Shown one piece after another: positions 29,396-37,658 of a stretch of DNA of 64,000 bases. Origin of the DNA: Phycicoccus endophyticus (GTDB taxonomy: Bacteria; Actinomycetota; Actinomycetes; Actinomycetales; Dermatophilaceae); assembly GCF_011326735.1 (NCBI RefSeq), contig NZ_JAANCN010000010.1:48524-112523 (forward strand), written 5' to 3'. Below the pieces are notes generated by a model, which had not been told where the DNA came from, did not search any database, and saw only the letters and a program-made list of their open reading frames with translations. How positions within the stretch are numbered: the first letter of the stretch is position 1; each line of letters begins with the position of its first letter. The translations under genes and the position numbers were made by a program.

Positions 29396-30376
29396 TCACG
29401 CCGGCTCGGCGTCGGCGGCCCCGGCCGTCAGGGGCGGCATGGGTCGCCAGCTCTCGTCGTGCCAGATCGCCCGCCCGTCACGCCAGCCCCTCCACAGGGC
29501 CCCCGAGCCGCGCAGCGTGTGCTCGACCGCCACGAGGCGCACGACCTCCTTGGCGTAGGTGAGCGCCGTGCCGACCGCGAAGAACGGGCGGTGCAGGGCC
29601 GCGTGCGCGGCGAAGTAGCGGCCGACGTAGGCCCGGTTGCGCATCACGTGGTAGCGGGTGAGGTCCGAGGCGTCGTTGAGGTGGCGCAGACCGAGGTCGA
29701 TCTTGCGCTGGGTGCGCTTGCGGCGCAGGACGAAGGCGTTGACGTAGAGGACGTCGGTGACGTGCGAGGCGAGCCATGCGTACACGGCGTCGTCCCAGGA
29801 GATGAAGAAGCGCGGGTCGGGCAGCCCGATCTGCCGGACGACGTCGGCGGAGACGAGCATGCCCTCGAAGGTGCCCGAGTTGGTCACCGCGTGGTCGGCG
29901 TCCTTGAAGTCCCCGACGGAGTAGGGCAGCGGCACGCCGAGGTAGTTGTTGAACCGGGCCTGCCAGTAGAAGGGGGTGCCGTCGACGTCGTAGCGCCGGC
30001 CGTGGATGCACCCGGAGCGGGAGGTCCACGGTGCGAGCGCCTCGAGCGCGCCGGGGAGGACCTCGACGTCGTCGTCCATGAGCCACATCCACCGGGCGCC
30101 CGCCTCGAGCGCGACCCGGACACCCTCGGAGAACCCGCCGGCGCCGCCGGTGTTCTCGGCCAGGACGTGGTAGACGAGCTGGTCGGGAGCGAAGCGTGCG
30201 CGGGCCGCCTCGACCACCTCGGGGGTCTCGTCGCCGGAGGCGTTGTCGACGACGACGACCCGCCAGGCGTCGGCGGCGTTCTCGGCCACCGACGCGAGCA
30301 GCTCGCCGAGCAGCCGGGGGCGCCGGAAGGTCACGATGACCAGGGCCAGGCGCTCGCTGAGGTCGGTCGTCGGCAC
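29396..30376 (-). CDS. GT2 glycosyltransferase, GlfT1-like
   Basis: A 326-aa enzyme of the galactofuranosyl/rhamnosyl transferase type. It shows ALVIVTFRRPRLL, VVDNASGDET, ENTGGAGGFSEG, the metal motif Asp101-103 (WLMDDDV) and WDDAVYAW (~194-201). The layout and length match mycobacterial GlfT1 (~304 aa), which adds the first galactofuranose residues to the linker before GlfT2 extends them. That fits the GlfT2-like gene at 15.7 kb. A rhamnosyltransferase is the main alternative. The GTG at 30376 is chosen since TACAGT lies 6 nt upstream; a long upstream open frame is spurious. Confidence 0.82.
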   Translation of the reverse strand: MPTTDLSERLALVIVTFRRPRLLGELLASVAENAADAWRVVVVDNASGDETPEVVEAARARFAPDQLVYHVLAENTGGAGGFSEGVRVALEAGARWMWLMDDDVEVLPGALEALAPWTSRSGCIHGRRYDVDGTPFYWQARFNNYLGVPLPYSVGDFKDADHAVTNSGTFEGMLVSADVVRQIGLPDPRFFISWDDAVYAWLASHVTDVLYVNAFVLRRKRTQRKIDLGLRHLNDASDLTRYHVMRNRAYVGRYFAAHAALHRPFFAVGTALTYAKEVVRLVAVEHTLRGSGALWRGWRDGRAIWHDESWRPMPPLTAGAADAEPA

Positions 30377-30382
30377 CGGATC

Positions 30383-30388
30383 ACTGTA
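30383..30388 (-). promoter_or_regulatory. -10 hexamer TACAGT of the GlfT1-like gene (leaderless)
   Basis: TACAGT on the minus strand ends 6 nt before the GTG at 30376 and starts 2 bp after the hairpin that closes the CoA-transferase operon. Confidence 0.6.
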
Positions 30389-30390
30389 GC

Positions 30391-30410
30391 CGGGAGGGCG
30401 TGCCCTCCCG
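30391..30410 (-). terminator. Perfect hairpin after the CoA-transferase genes
   Basis: CGGGAGGGC and GCCCTCCCG form a perfect 9-bp inverted repeat with a 2-nt centre, 14 bp after the scoB stop in the direction of transcription. It lies just before the promoter of the next gene. A T-run is absent, as is common in high-GC actinobacteria. Confidence 0.6.
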
Positions 30411-30423
30411 CGCGGCGGACGGG

Positions 30424-31080
30424 TCAGCGGGCGGTGCCGGGGGCCTGCAGCTCGACGGTGAGCGGGGCGCCGGTGGCGTCGCGGACCTGCTCCTCGGTGA
30501 CCCCCTCGGCGAGCTCGCGCAGGACGAGCCCGTCCGGGGTGACGTCGATGACGGCCAGGTCGGTGATGACACGCTGGACGACGCCCTTGCCGGTGAGCGG
30601 CAGGCTGCACTCGGCGACGATCTTGTGCGAGCCGTCCTTGGCAACGTGCTCCATGAGGACGACGACCTTCTTCGCACCGTGGACCAGGTCCATCGCGCCG
30701 CCCATCCCCTTGACCATCTTGCCGGGGATCATCCAGTTGGCGATGTCGCCGGTGGCGGAGACCTGCATCGCCCCGAGGATGGCGGCGTCGACCTTGCCGC
30801 CGCGGATCATCCCGAAGGAGAGGGCGGAGTCGAAGTAGGACGCGCCGCGGCGGACCGTGACGGTCTCCTTGCCGGCGTTGATCAGGTCGGGGTCGACGGC
30901 CTCCGGCGCCGGGTAGGCGCCGACGCCGAGGATGCCGTTCTCGGACTGCAGGACGATCTCGACGTCCTCGGGCACGTAGTTCGGCACGAGGGTCGGCAGG
31001 CCGATGCCGAGGTTGACGTAGGCGCCGTCCTCGAGCTCGGCGGCGGCGCGGGCGGCCATCTGCTGGCGGGTCAGGGGCAT
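30424..31080 (-). CDS. scoB: 3-oxoacid CoA-transferase subunit B
   Basis: The 218-aa beta subunit of a class I CoA-transferase, which moves CoA between succinyl-CoA and acetoacetate or a related 3-oxoacid. It has [12 protein letters not shown], the catalytic glutamate in SENGILG (Glu47), [28 protein letters not shown] and [13 protein letters not shown]. The start lies 3 bp from the end of the A subunit gene, so the subunits are co-translated. The substrate could also be 3-oxoadipate, but no aromatic-degradation genes are nearby. Confidence 0.92.
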   Translation of the reverse strand: MPLTRQQMAARAAAELEDGAYVNLGIGLPTLVPNYVPEDVEIVLQSENGILGVGAYPAPEAVDPDLINAGKETVTVRRGASYFDSALSFGMIRGGKVDAAILGAMQVSATGDIANWMIPGKMVKGMGGAMDLVHGAKKVVVLMEHVAKDGSHKIVAECSLPLTGKGVVQRVITDLAVIDVTPDGLVLRELAEGVTEEQVRDATGAPLTVELQAPGTAR

Positions 31081-31083
31081 CGC

Positions 31084-31863
31084 TCAGGCCTCCTCGGTGG
31101 CGCGGACGGTCCGCTTCTCGATGCGCTTGTCGGCCGCCTGCTCGGGCGTGAGCGGGAGGACGCGCTGGACGTAGATGCCCGGCAGGTGCACCTCGTCGGG
31201 GTCGAGCTCCCCGGGCTCGAGGAGCTCCTCGACCTCGGCCACGGTGACCCGCCCGGACATCGCGCACAGCGGGTTGAAGTTGCGGGCGGACTTGTCGAAC
31301 ACGAGGTTGCCGTGCCGGTCGCCCCGGCGGGCCCGCACGAGGCCGAAGTCGGCGACGATGGCCTGCTCGAGGACGAACTCGCGCTCCTCGCCGCCGGTCC
31401 CGAAGACGCGGACCTCCTTGGCGGGGGAGGCGACCGCCACGCCGCCGGACCCGTCGTAGCGCCACGGGAGACCCCCGTCGGCGACCTGGGAGCCGACCCC
31501 GGTCGGGGTGTAGAACGCCGGGATGCCGGCGCCGCCGGAGCGCAACCGCTCGGCGAGGGTGCCCTGCGGGGTCAGCTCGACCTCGAGCTCGCCCTCGAGG
31601 TACTGCCGGGCGAACTCCTTGTTCTCCCCGACGTACGACGCGACCATCCGCCGGATCTGCCGGCTCTGCAGGAGGATCCCGAGCCCCCAGTCGTCGACCC
31701 CGCAGTTGTTCGAGACCACCTCGAGCTCGTCCACGCCCGCCCGGTGGAGCTCGGCGATGAGGACCGAGGGGATGCCGCACAGCCCGAAGCCTCCGACGGC
31801 GAGGGTCGCCCCGCGGGTGACTCCGGCCAGGGCCTCGGCAGGGGTGTCGACGACTTTGTCCAT
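31084..31863 (-). CDS. scoA: 3-oxoacid CoA-transferase subunit A
   Basis: The 259-aa alpha subunit, with the CoA-binding loop VGGFGLCGIP, ELEVVSNNCGVDDWGLG, GSGGVAVASPAKE and RNFNPLCAMSGRVTVAEV. It is the first gene of a two-gene operon. The ATG at 31863 lies 6 nt after TAGGGT on the minus strand, a leaderless arrangement. Two nested palindromes 65-85 bp upstream (31928-31948) could be an operator for this operon or belong to the divergent wall-hydrolase gene. Confidence 0.92.
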   Translation of the reverse strand: MDKVVDTPAEALAGVTRGATLAVGGFGLCGIPSVLIAELHRAGVDELEVVSNNCGVDDWGLGILLQSRQIRRMVASYVGENKEFARQYLEGELEVELTPQGTLAERLRSGGAGIPAFYTPTGVGSQVADGGLPWRYDGSGGVAVASPAKEVRVFGTGGEEREFVLEQAIVADFGLVRARRGDRHGNLVFDKSARNFNPLCAMSGRVTVAEVEELLEPGELDPDEVHLPGIYVQRVLPLTPEQAADKRIEKRTVRATEEA

Positions 31864-31869
31864 GGCGCG

Positions 31870-31875
31870 ACCCTA
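31870..31875 (-). promoter_or_regulatory. -10 hexamer TAGGGT of scoA (leaderless)
   Basis: TAGGGT on the minus strand ends 6 nt before the ATG at 31863. Confidence 0.6.
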
Positions 31876-31927
31876 GCGTCCCCGGCAGGTCCGCATCCGG
31901 GTCGCCCAGGATCGGGGCAGGGACAAG

Positions 31928-31948
31928 TACACCGGTGTAATTCACCGG
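31928..31948. promoter_or_regulatory. Nested palindromes, candidate operator
   Basis: TACACCGGTGTA (31928-31939) is a perfect 12-bp palindrome. It overlaps a second inverted repeat, CCGGTG-TAATT-CACCGG (31932-31948). The core ACACCGGTGTAATTC closely matches ACACGCGTGTAATTC in the whiB promoter at 44639. It lies in the 231-bp gap between scoA and the peptidoglycan-binding gene; TGTAAT within it could serve as a -10 element. Confidence 0.5.
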
Positions 31949-32006
31949 AACTCCTTGCGCGAGGCCCCTGAGCAGTGGGACAACTTGTGTGCCCGGTGAT
32001 TCGGCG

Positions 32007-32029
32007 GTGACGGATGTGACATCTGTGAC
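32007..32029 (+). repeat. Three GTGAC repeats at 9-bp spacing
   Basis: GTGAC occurs at 32007, 32016 and 32025, always on the same strand and exactly 9 bp apart, 66-88 bp upstream of a secreted wall-protein gene. Phased direct repeats of this kind resemble sites of response regulators such as MtrA; Crp-type binding (TGTGA) is another option. Confidence 0.5.
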
Positions 32030-32043
32030 GACCACCACCGGGT

Positions 32044-32070
32044 GGCGCCCGGTCCCCTGCCCCGGGCGCC
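32044..32070 (+). promoter_or_regulatory. Stable hairpin in the leader of the peptidoglycan-binding gene
   Basis: GGCGCCCGG (32044-32052) and CCGGGCGCC (32062-32070) are perfect 9-bp complements around a 9-nt loop. The hairpin ends 14 nt before the GGAG ribosome site (32084-32087). It could attenuate transcription or modulate translation. Confidence 0.5.
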
Positions 32071-32094
32071 CTGCCGTGTGGATGGAGCCCTTGC

Positions 32095-33912
32095 GTGACC
32101 CTGCCCAGCACCGACCCGACGCCGGTCCGGAGGCTGCCCCTGCGCGCCCTCGGCGCGGTGTCGGCGTCCGTCATCGCCCTCCCGCTCGCCGCGGGCGCCG
32201 CGCACGCCTCGAGCATCCCGCTGCCCCAGCCCTCGCGGAAGCTGCCGCGGGCCCTCGACGTCGCGCCCTCCTACCAGCCGGGCACGATGTGCCTGACGCA
32301 GAACCAGCCCGGGCCGGTGGCCTTCGCCCAGCTGCTCAACGCGACGTACGGCACCCACGCCTACGGCATCCTGCGCAGCTGCGACCAGGAGCACGGTGAG
32401 GGCCGCGCCCTGGACTGGATGCTCGACGCGACCAAGCGCGACCAGCTCGCCCTCGGCAACGCCATCACCCGCTGGCTCTCCGCCCCGGACGCCCAGGGGC
32501 GGGCGGGCGCGATGGCCCGGCGGATCGGCATCAACTACATCATCTGGAACCGGCACATCTGGCGCGCCTACGCCCCCGAGCGCGGGTGGGCGGCCTACAC
32601 CGGGGCCTCACCGCACACCGACCACATCCACCTGTCCTTCACGTGGGACGGGGCGCGCAAGCGCACCTCGTGGTGGACGGGCACGGCGGTGACCACGCCC
32701 GCCACCGGCCCTGCGGGGTCGGCGCACGCCCCCTCGACCGACCCCGCGGACTACGTCAACGTCACCCTGCGGCGCGGGTCCAGCGGCACGGCGGTCAAGG
32801 TCCTCCAGCGGGTCATCGGCGGCCTGACCCTCGACGGGGAGTACGGCCCGGCCACCGAGAAGCGGGTGCGGGCCTACCAGAAGAGCGCCGGCCTGACCGT
32901 CAACGGGGTCGTCGACTCCCGGGTGTGGAAGGCCCTGGTCAACGGCGGGGCGGTGCCCTCCGGCTCGGGCTCCTCGACCTCCACGAGCACCTCCCTGGCC
33001 AAGTACGCCGGAACGGTGCTGCGTCGTGGCTCCAGCGGCGCGGCGGTCACGGCGATGCAGCGCGCGATCGGGCGGGTCGCCGTGGACGGTGCCTTCGGCC
33101 CGGCGACCGAGAAGCGGGTGCGCGCCTACCAGAAGGCCCAGGGCCTGCCGCAGAACGGCGTCGTCGACAGCCGGGTGTGGAAGGCGCTCATGGGCCAGTC
33201 CACGGCCTCGCTGAGCAAGTACTCCGGCGTCACCCTGCGGCTGTGGTCGCGGGGCGAGGCGGTCAAGGCGCTCCAGCGGGCGCTCGGCGGGCTCGTCGTC
33301 GACGGTTCCTTCGGGCCGCAGACCCTCGCCCGGCTCAAGGCCTGGCAGAAGTCGGCCGGCCTCGCGGTCGACGGCGTGGTCAACGCCAAGGACTGGAAGG
33401 CGCTCGCCGGCTCGTCCTCGACCTCCTCCGCGACCTCGTCCTCCTCCTCGAGCTCCTCGTCCTCCTCGAGCTCTTCCGGCGGGACCTCGCTCAGCGCCTA
33501 CCTGGGGACCACGCTGCGGCGCGGCTCCTCGGGCGCGGCCGTCAAGGCGCTCCAGCGCGCCCTCGGCGGTCTGGGCGTCGACGGGCACTTCGGCCCGGCC
33601 ACCCAGGCCCGGGTCGTGTCCTTCCAGCGCTCGGCGGGGATCTCGGCGACCGGCGTGGTCACGCGCAGCACGTGGACCGCGCTCGAGCGCCGCGCGCACC
33701 CGCTGAAGGCCTACTGGGGCAAGGTGCTGCGCCGTGGCTCCCACGGCAGTGCGGTGACCGCGCTCCAGCGAGCCCTGCGGATCACCGCCGACGGCTCCTT
33801 CGGGCCCAAGACCGAGGCAGCGGTCAAGGCGGCCCAGCGCTCGGCCCACCTCGCGCAGACCGGCGTCGTCGCGACCCTCACGTGGAAGGCCGTCGAGGCG
33901 CAGATGCGCTGA
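32095..33912 (+). CDS. Secreted LAS-peptidase-like protein with five peptidoglycan-binding domains
   Basis: A 605-aa secreted protein with a signal peptide (residues 1-39, AHA-S). Residues ~60-190 have the ligand pattern of LAS-type (VanY/M15) zinc peptidases: His100 and Asp107 in EHGEGRALD and His177/His179 in HTDHIHLSF. Five PG_binding_1 repeats follow at about 218-285, 302-367, 374-438, 465-530 and 540-605, each with LRRGSSGxAVKxLQR and DGxFGPxT. A pure serine linker (~442-462) separates repeats three and four. It probably trims or binds peptidoglycan. The GTG follows GGAG at 7-nt spacing. Confidence 0.87.
   Translation: MTLPSTDPTPVRRLPLRALGAVSASVIALPLAAGAAHASSIPLPQPSRKLPRALDVAPSYQPGTMCLTQNQPGPVAFAQLLNATYGTHAYGILRSCDQEHGEGRALDWMLDATKRDQLALGNAITRWLSAPDAQGRAGAMARRIGINYIIWNRHIWRAYAPERGWAAYTGASPHTDHIHLSFTWDGARKRTSWWTGTAVTTPATGPAGSAHAPSTDPADYVNVTLRRGSSGTAVKVLQRVIGGLTLDGEYGPATEKRVRAYQKSAGLTVNGVVDSRVWKALVNGGAVPSGSGSSTSTSTSLAKYAGTVLRRGSSGAAVTAMQRAIGRVAVDGAFGPATEKRVRAYQKAQGLPQNGVVDSRVWKALMGQSTASLSKYSGVTLRLWSRGEAVKALQRALGGLVVDGSFGPQTLARLKAWQKSAGLAVDGVVNAKDWKALAGSSSTSSATSSSSSSSSSSSSSSGGTSLSAYLGTTLRRGSSGAAVKALQRALGGLGVDGHFGPATQARVVSFQRSAGISATGVVTRSTWTALERRAHPLKAYWGKVLRRGSHGSAVTALQRALRITADGSFGPKTEAAVKAAQRSAHLAQTGVVATLTWKAVEAQMR
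33421..33480 (+). repeat. Low-complexity serine-codon repeat
   Basis: TCC/TCG/AGC codons with two direct copies of CTCCTCGAGCTC encode a stretch of about 20 residues, nearly all serine, between peptidoglycan-binding repeats. It is a flexible linker and a likely slippage site. Confidence 0.7.
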
Positions 33913-33922
33913 GCGCCCCCGG

Positions 33923-33941
33923 TCGGCCGCCCTCAGGCCGA
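33923..33941. terminator. Inverted repeat between convergent genes
   Basis: TCGGCC (33923-33928) and GGCCGA (33936-33941) pair around a 7-nt loop that holds the stop codon of the TIGR03089 gene. A modest terminator candidate. Confidence 0.3.
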
Positions 33942-34652
33942 GCCGGTGACCCCCTCGCTCGCCAGTCGGGAGGCGAGGACGTCCGCACCGGGGGTGCCCC
34001 GGCTCAGCACGAGCGAGCCGTCGCCGGCCCAGGTCGCGAGCGCGAGCCGCAGCAGGTGCTCGGTGTCGTCCGTGGCGGTGTGGACGCGCCCGGCCGCCGA
34101 TGGCGCCGGCACGAGGGCCGCCAGGGAGGTCGTGCCGGCAGCCGTGCGCAGCCCGGGTGCGGTGGGGTCGGGCTCCTCCATGGGGACGAAGACGTCGCCG
34201 TGCCTCGCGAGCTCGCGGGCCTCGTCCACGGAGCCCACCGGCACCGGGCTCGCGGCCTGGCGCGCCAGGGCGGCCAGGGTCACCACGACGAGCCGGTCGC
34301 TCCCGTCGGCGCCGGTGGGCTCGTCCGTGACGAGGACCTCGGCGGCCTGCGCGGGCGGGCCGCCCAGCTCGACGCAGGCGCCGACCGACCACGCGGCCCA
34401 CGCCCAGTACAGCGTGCGCCAGTGCGGCGGCAGCGAGAGCCGCACCGTGCTGCCCGGGCCGGCGTCGAGCTCGTCCTGGAGGAGGTTGGCCGCCTTGGCG
34501 ACCCAGTTGGCGAGCACCCGCGCCGAGAGCTCCACGCGCTCCCCGCGCGTCGGCCCGTCGGTGTCGTCGTAGACGGTGACCCGGGGCCGCGCCGGGTCGG
34601 AGGCGAGCAGCCGGGCGAGGACGTCGGCGGGGGTGGGGTCGGTGGTGGCCAT
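33933..34652 (-). CDS. TIGR03089-family protein (AMP-binding-like N-terminal fragment)
   Basis: A 239-aa protein of an actinobacterial family that looks like the first part of an acyl-adenylate-forming enzyme without the catalytic P-loop and C-terminal lid. Visible family pattern: PRVTVYDD...GERVELSARVLANWVAKAANLLQDE and RLSLPPHWRTLYWAWAAWSVGA. Function is unknown. The homologue in M. tuberculosis (Rv3268) adjoins an LCP gene, and LCP genes are also in this window. The ATG at 34652 is preferred over the GTG 9 nt upstream, since TACCGT is 7 nt from it. It is divergent from the next gene across 44 bp. Confidence 0.85.
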   Translation of the reverse strand: MATTDPTPADVLARLLASDPARPRVTVYDDTDGPTRGERVELSARVLANWVAKAANLLQDELDAGPGSTVRLSLPPHWRTLYWAWAAWSVGACVELGGPPAQAAEVLVTDEPTGADGSDRLVVVTLAALARQAASPVPVGSVDEARELARHGDVFVPMEEPDPTAPGLRTAAGTTSLAALVPAPSAAGRVHTATDDTEHLLRLALATWAGDGSLVLSRGTPGADVLASRLASEGVTGSA

Positions 34653-34659
34653 CGCGGGC

Positions 34660-34688
34660 ACGGTAGCAACCCCCCGGACGGCTACCCT
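34660..34688. promoter_or_regulatory. Back-to-back leaderless promoters (TIGR03089 gene and membrane protein gene)
   Basis: TACCGT on the minus strand (34660-34665) is 7 nt from the ATG at 34652, and TACCCT on the plus strand (34683-34688) is 8 nt from the ATG at 34697. Both promoters are packed in 44 bp. Confidence 0.6.
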
Positions 34689-34696
34689 CCTCGTCC

Positions 34697-36736
34697 ATGA
34701 GCGACCACCCGCCGGGCCCGGGCCGCGTCCTGACCCGGGCGGGGACGGCGGCCGGGCTGTGGGTGGCGGGGACGACGCTGCTCGGGGGGCTGTTCGCCGC
34801 CGTCGGCTGGTGGACCCCGTGGGTGGGCTGGCCGGTGGCGGCCGTCGTCGCGGCCGGTGCCTTCGCCCTCGTGCGTCCCCTGCCGGGCGTGTCGATGGGG
34901 GCCCGGCCCGCGACGGCGCTCGCCGTGGTCGTCCTCGCGTTCGCCGGGTACGCGGGCGCCACCCACTCCGAGCACGTCCTGCCGCGCCGGGACGCCGCGA
35001 GCAACCTCCAGGCCGCGGTCAGCCTGGCGGGGACCCACGAGCGGGTCGTGTCGGTCGACGTGTCCGCCTTCGCAGGGGCCGGCCCCCTGGAGCGGGGGGA
35101 GGTGACCCTCGCGAGTGCCGCCTTCTACCAGGTGGGGCCGGCGCAGGCGCCCGCGGTGCAGCCGCAGTTCCTCCTGGCGCCGGCGGTCGTCTACGGCTAC
35201 GGGGTCTGGGCCGGGGGAGCGCGGGTGGCCCAGCTGCTGCCCGCGCTCGCCATGGGTCTGGTCCTGCTCGTGCTAGGCCTGCTCACCGCGCTCGTCGTCG
35301 GCCCCTGGTGGGGGGTCGCGGCGGCCGGGCTGACGGGCACCCTCCTGCCCGTGCTCACCGTGGCCCGGGGTACCTACTCGGAGCAGCTCGCGCTGCTCCC
35401 GCTCGGGGCGGGCCTGCTCGCGCTCACCCTCGCGCTGACCCGCGAGGGCGGGAGCGGCCGCCGGCTCGCGCTCCTCGGGGGGCTGCTCGTCGGCGGCGCC
35501 GGGCTCGCCAGGGTCGACGCGCTGCGGGAGGTCCTGCTCCTCCTGCCGCTGCTCGCGCTCGGTGCCGGCCTGCGCCGCCCCTGGGTGCGCCCGGCAGCGG
35601 TCGGGCTCGGCGTCTCGAGCGTGCTCGCCTACGCCCTCGCGGGGGCTCTGTCCTACCGCTACCTCGCCGACATCGCCGCCAGCCTCGTGCCGCTGGCCGG
35701 GCTCGCCGCTGCCGTGCTGGTGGCCTCCGTCGCCGGAGCATGGCTGTGGCGACGGGGCCACCGCCTCCCCGCCGGCGTGGCGCGCCGCCTACCGGCCGTG
35801 CTGGCCGCCGGCGCGGTGGTCGTCGGCCTCGCCCTGTGGAGCCGGCCGTGGTGGCTGACCGTGCGGGCGGACCCGACCCGGCCGAGCGGCCGCTACCTCG
35901 CCGGGATGCAGCAGCGCCAGGGGCTGCCCGTCGACGGGGGACGGACCTACGCCGAGCACTCCCTCGACTGGCTCTCCTGGTACCTCGGGTGGGTCGCCCT
36001 CGCCGTGGCGCTCCTCGCCCTCGCGTGGCTGCTGCAGCGGGCCGGTCGGCGCCTCACGGGTGGACGGCTGGCGCCGTGGGTTCCGGTGCTCGTCGTCGGC
36101 GCCGGCTCGACGCTGCTCACCCTGGTGCGTCCGGGCATCACCCCGGACCACCCGTGGGCGGACCGGCGCCTGCTCATCGCCCTCGCGCTCGTCGTCGTCC
36201 TCACCGTCTCAGCCGCGGCCTGGGCCACCCGCAGGTTGGCCGAGAACCGCTGGGGGCCACCGGTGGTCGTGGTCCTGACGCTGCTCGCCGTGGCCGTGCC
36301 GGCGGTGCAGGCCACGTGGCCCTTCCGCGGCGCCGGCGTCGAGCGCGGTTCCCTCGACGCGGTCGCGACGGTGTGCGCGGCCCTCGAGCCGCGGGACGTC
36401 GTGCTCATGGTGGACGGCCGCTCGGCCTCGGAGTGGCCGCAGACCGTGCGCGGCATGTGCGAGCGGCCGGCCGTCTCCGCGACGAGCGCGGTGCGGGCCG
36501 CGCCGACGCGGCTCGCCGAGGTCGTCGACGAGCTGGCCCGCGGGGCGGCCGCCGAGGGGCACCGGCTCGTCGTCCTCGCCGCCGACGGGCCGGAGGCGAT
36601 CGAGGGCCTCGGGCTGACCCCGCGCCGGGTGCTCGACGTCCGCTTCGCCGAGGAGGAGCACGCCCTCGACCGGCCGCCGCGCCGAACCGACGTCGGGTCC
36701 GCCCGGGTGTGGCTCGCGGCCGTGGGCGGGAGCTGA
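34697..36736 (+). CDS. Large polytopic membrane protein, possible GT-C-type
   Basis: A 679-aa protein of unknown function. It has about 12 helices between ~15 and ~535. A long first loop (~85-165) contains LPRRDAASNLQAAVSLA, and a ~140-residue soluble C-terminal domain follows (DVVLMVDGRSASEWP, RLVVLAADGPEAIEGLGL). Size, topology and C-terminal soluble domain recall dolichyl-phosphate-mannose-type glycosyltransferases of actinobacteria, but I see no firm catalytic motif. Its stop is 1 bp from that of the convergent phosphatase gene, with GCTGA-G-TCAGC symmetrical at the junction. Confidence 0.6.
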   Translation: MSDHPPGPGRVLTRAGTAAGLWVAGTTLLGGLFAAVGWWTPWVGWPVAAVVAAGAFALVRPLPGVSMGARPATALAVVVLAFAGYAGATHSEHVLPRRDAASNLQAAVSLAGTHERVVSVDVSAFAGAGPLERGEVTLASAAFYQVGPAQAPAVQPQFLLAPAVVYGYGVWAGGARVAQLLPALAMGLVLLVLGLLTALVVGPWWGVAAAGLTGTLLPVLTVARGTYSEQLALLPLGAGLLALTLALTREGGSGRRLALLGGLLVGGAGLARVDALREVLLLLPLLALGAGLRRPWVRPAAVGLGVSSVLAYALAGALSYRYLADIAASLVPLAGLAAAVLVASVAGAWLWRRGHRLPAGVARRLPAVLAAGAVVVGLALWSRPWWLTVRADPTRPSGRYLAGMQQRQGLPVDGGRTYAEHSLDWLSWYLGWVALAVALLALAWLLQRAGRRLTGGRLAPWVPVLVVGAGSTLLTLVRPGITPDHPWADRRLLIALALVVVLTVSAAAWATRRLAENRWGPPVVVVLTLLAVAVPAVQATWPFRGAGVERGSLDAVATVCAALEPRDVVLMVDGRSASEWPQTVRGMCERPAVSATSAVRAAPTRLAEVVDELARGAAAEGHRLVVLAADGPEAIEGLGLTPRRVLDVRFAEEEHALDRPPRRTDVGSARVWLAAVGGS

Positions 36737-36737
36737 G

Positions 36738-37535
36738 TCAGCCGCGGACGAAGGCCTGGGCCGCCCGCCGCTGGACCCCGCCGCAGGTGGCGGCGTCGAC
36801 CGCGACGACGAGCCCCGGGCGGGTCGAGCGCGGCGTGTACGGCGTGCCGTCGGGGTGGAGGACCGCACCCCCCGCCTCGGTGACGAGCAGGGTGCCCGGT
36901 GCGTGGTCCCACGGGTTGGAGCGCGAGTAGACGATGTAGTCGGTCTCGCCCTCGATGAGCTTGGGGTAGTCGACGCCGCAGCACACCCACGACAGCCGCA
37001 TCGGGGCGAGGCCCTCGAGGGAGTGGCCGCGCAGCGACCACATCGAGGTGACCCCCTCGGGGGCCCGCCCCTCCGGCACCGGCGGGCAGGTCATCCGCTC
37101 GCCGTCGCGGTAGGTGCCGGCGCCGGCCTCGGCCACCCAGGTGTGCCCGTGCTCGGGCTGGTGCACCCAGGCCCGTACCGTGGCGCCGTCGACGACCTCG
37201 GCCACCATGACGGCGTGGTCGGGGGAGCCGTGGACGAAGTTCTTCGTGCCGTCCACGGGGTCGACGGTGAAGGCGTGCCCGGCCGCGAGGTAGCGCTCCA
37301 TGAGGCCGTGGTCGGCGGCGAAGGCCTCCTCGCCGAGCACGACCGCGTCGGGGTAGGCCGCGAGCAGCCGCCGGGTGATGACCACCTCGGCCTCGTGGTC
37401 GGCGACGGTGACGAGGTCACCGGGGTTCTTCTCCATCACCTCGCCCTCGGAGAGCGAGCGGAAGCGCGGGGTGATGACCTCGGCGGCGACCTCGCGCAGG
37501 AGGTCGGTGACGGCGTCGGTCGACAGGGCGGGCAT
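36738..37535 (-). CDS. Inositol-monophosphatase-family phosphatase
   Basis: The 265-aa metal-dependent phosphatase has all three family motifs: VVLGEEAFAAD (Glu69/Glu70), VDPVDGTKNF (Asp92, Asp95) and NPWDHAPGTLLV. Such proteins act on inositol-1-phosphate, histidinol phosphate (HisN) or 3'-phosphoadenosine 5'-phosphate (CysQ). CysQ activity would be relevant because sulfotransferases in this window release PAP, but the motifs do not separate the three. It is a single gene with ATG start and weak ribosome site. Confidence 0.87.
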   Translation of the reverse strand: MPALSTDAVTDLLREVAAEVITPRFRSLSEGEVMEKNPGDLVTVADHEAEVVITRRLLAAYPDAVVLGEEAFAADHGLMERYLAAGHAFTVDPVDGTKNFVHGSPDHAVMVAEVVDGATVRAWVHQPEHGHTWVAEAGAGTYRDGERMTCPPVPEGRAPEGVTSMWSLRGHSLEGLAPMRLSWVCCGVDYPKLIEGETDYIVYSRSNPWDHAPGTLLVTEAGGAVLHPDGTPYTPRSTRPGLVVAVDAATCGGVQRRAAQAFVRG

Positions 37536-37646
37536 GGACCCAACGCTTCCACACCGGGGCCAGCGCTCCCAAACGATCCCCCGCGACGTGGCGGGAGAGG
37601 CGGGGGCCGAGGTGCGTCCTCGCAGGTCAGGAGGGCCACGACGGGC

Positions 37647-37652
37647 TAGGGT
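37647..37652 (+). promoter_or_regulatory. -10 hexamer TAGGGT of topoisomerase IB gene (leaderless)
   Basis: TAGGGT ends 6 nt before the ATG at 37659. The stretch TAGGGTCGGCCCATGG nearly repeats the CDF transporter start at 58210. Confidence 0.6.
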
Positions 37653-37658
37653 CGGCCC

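Noticed and set aside
33421..33480. TCC/TCG run as a CRISPR-like or regulatory repeat
   Set aside because: It is in frame and encodes a serine linker inside a secreted protein.
36738..37535. Naming the phosphatase cysQ on account of the sulfotransferases
   Set aside because: The three IMPase motifs do not separate CysQ from inositol or histidinol phosphatases, and it lies 11 kb from the sulfotransferases.
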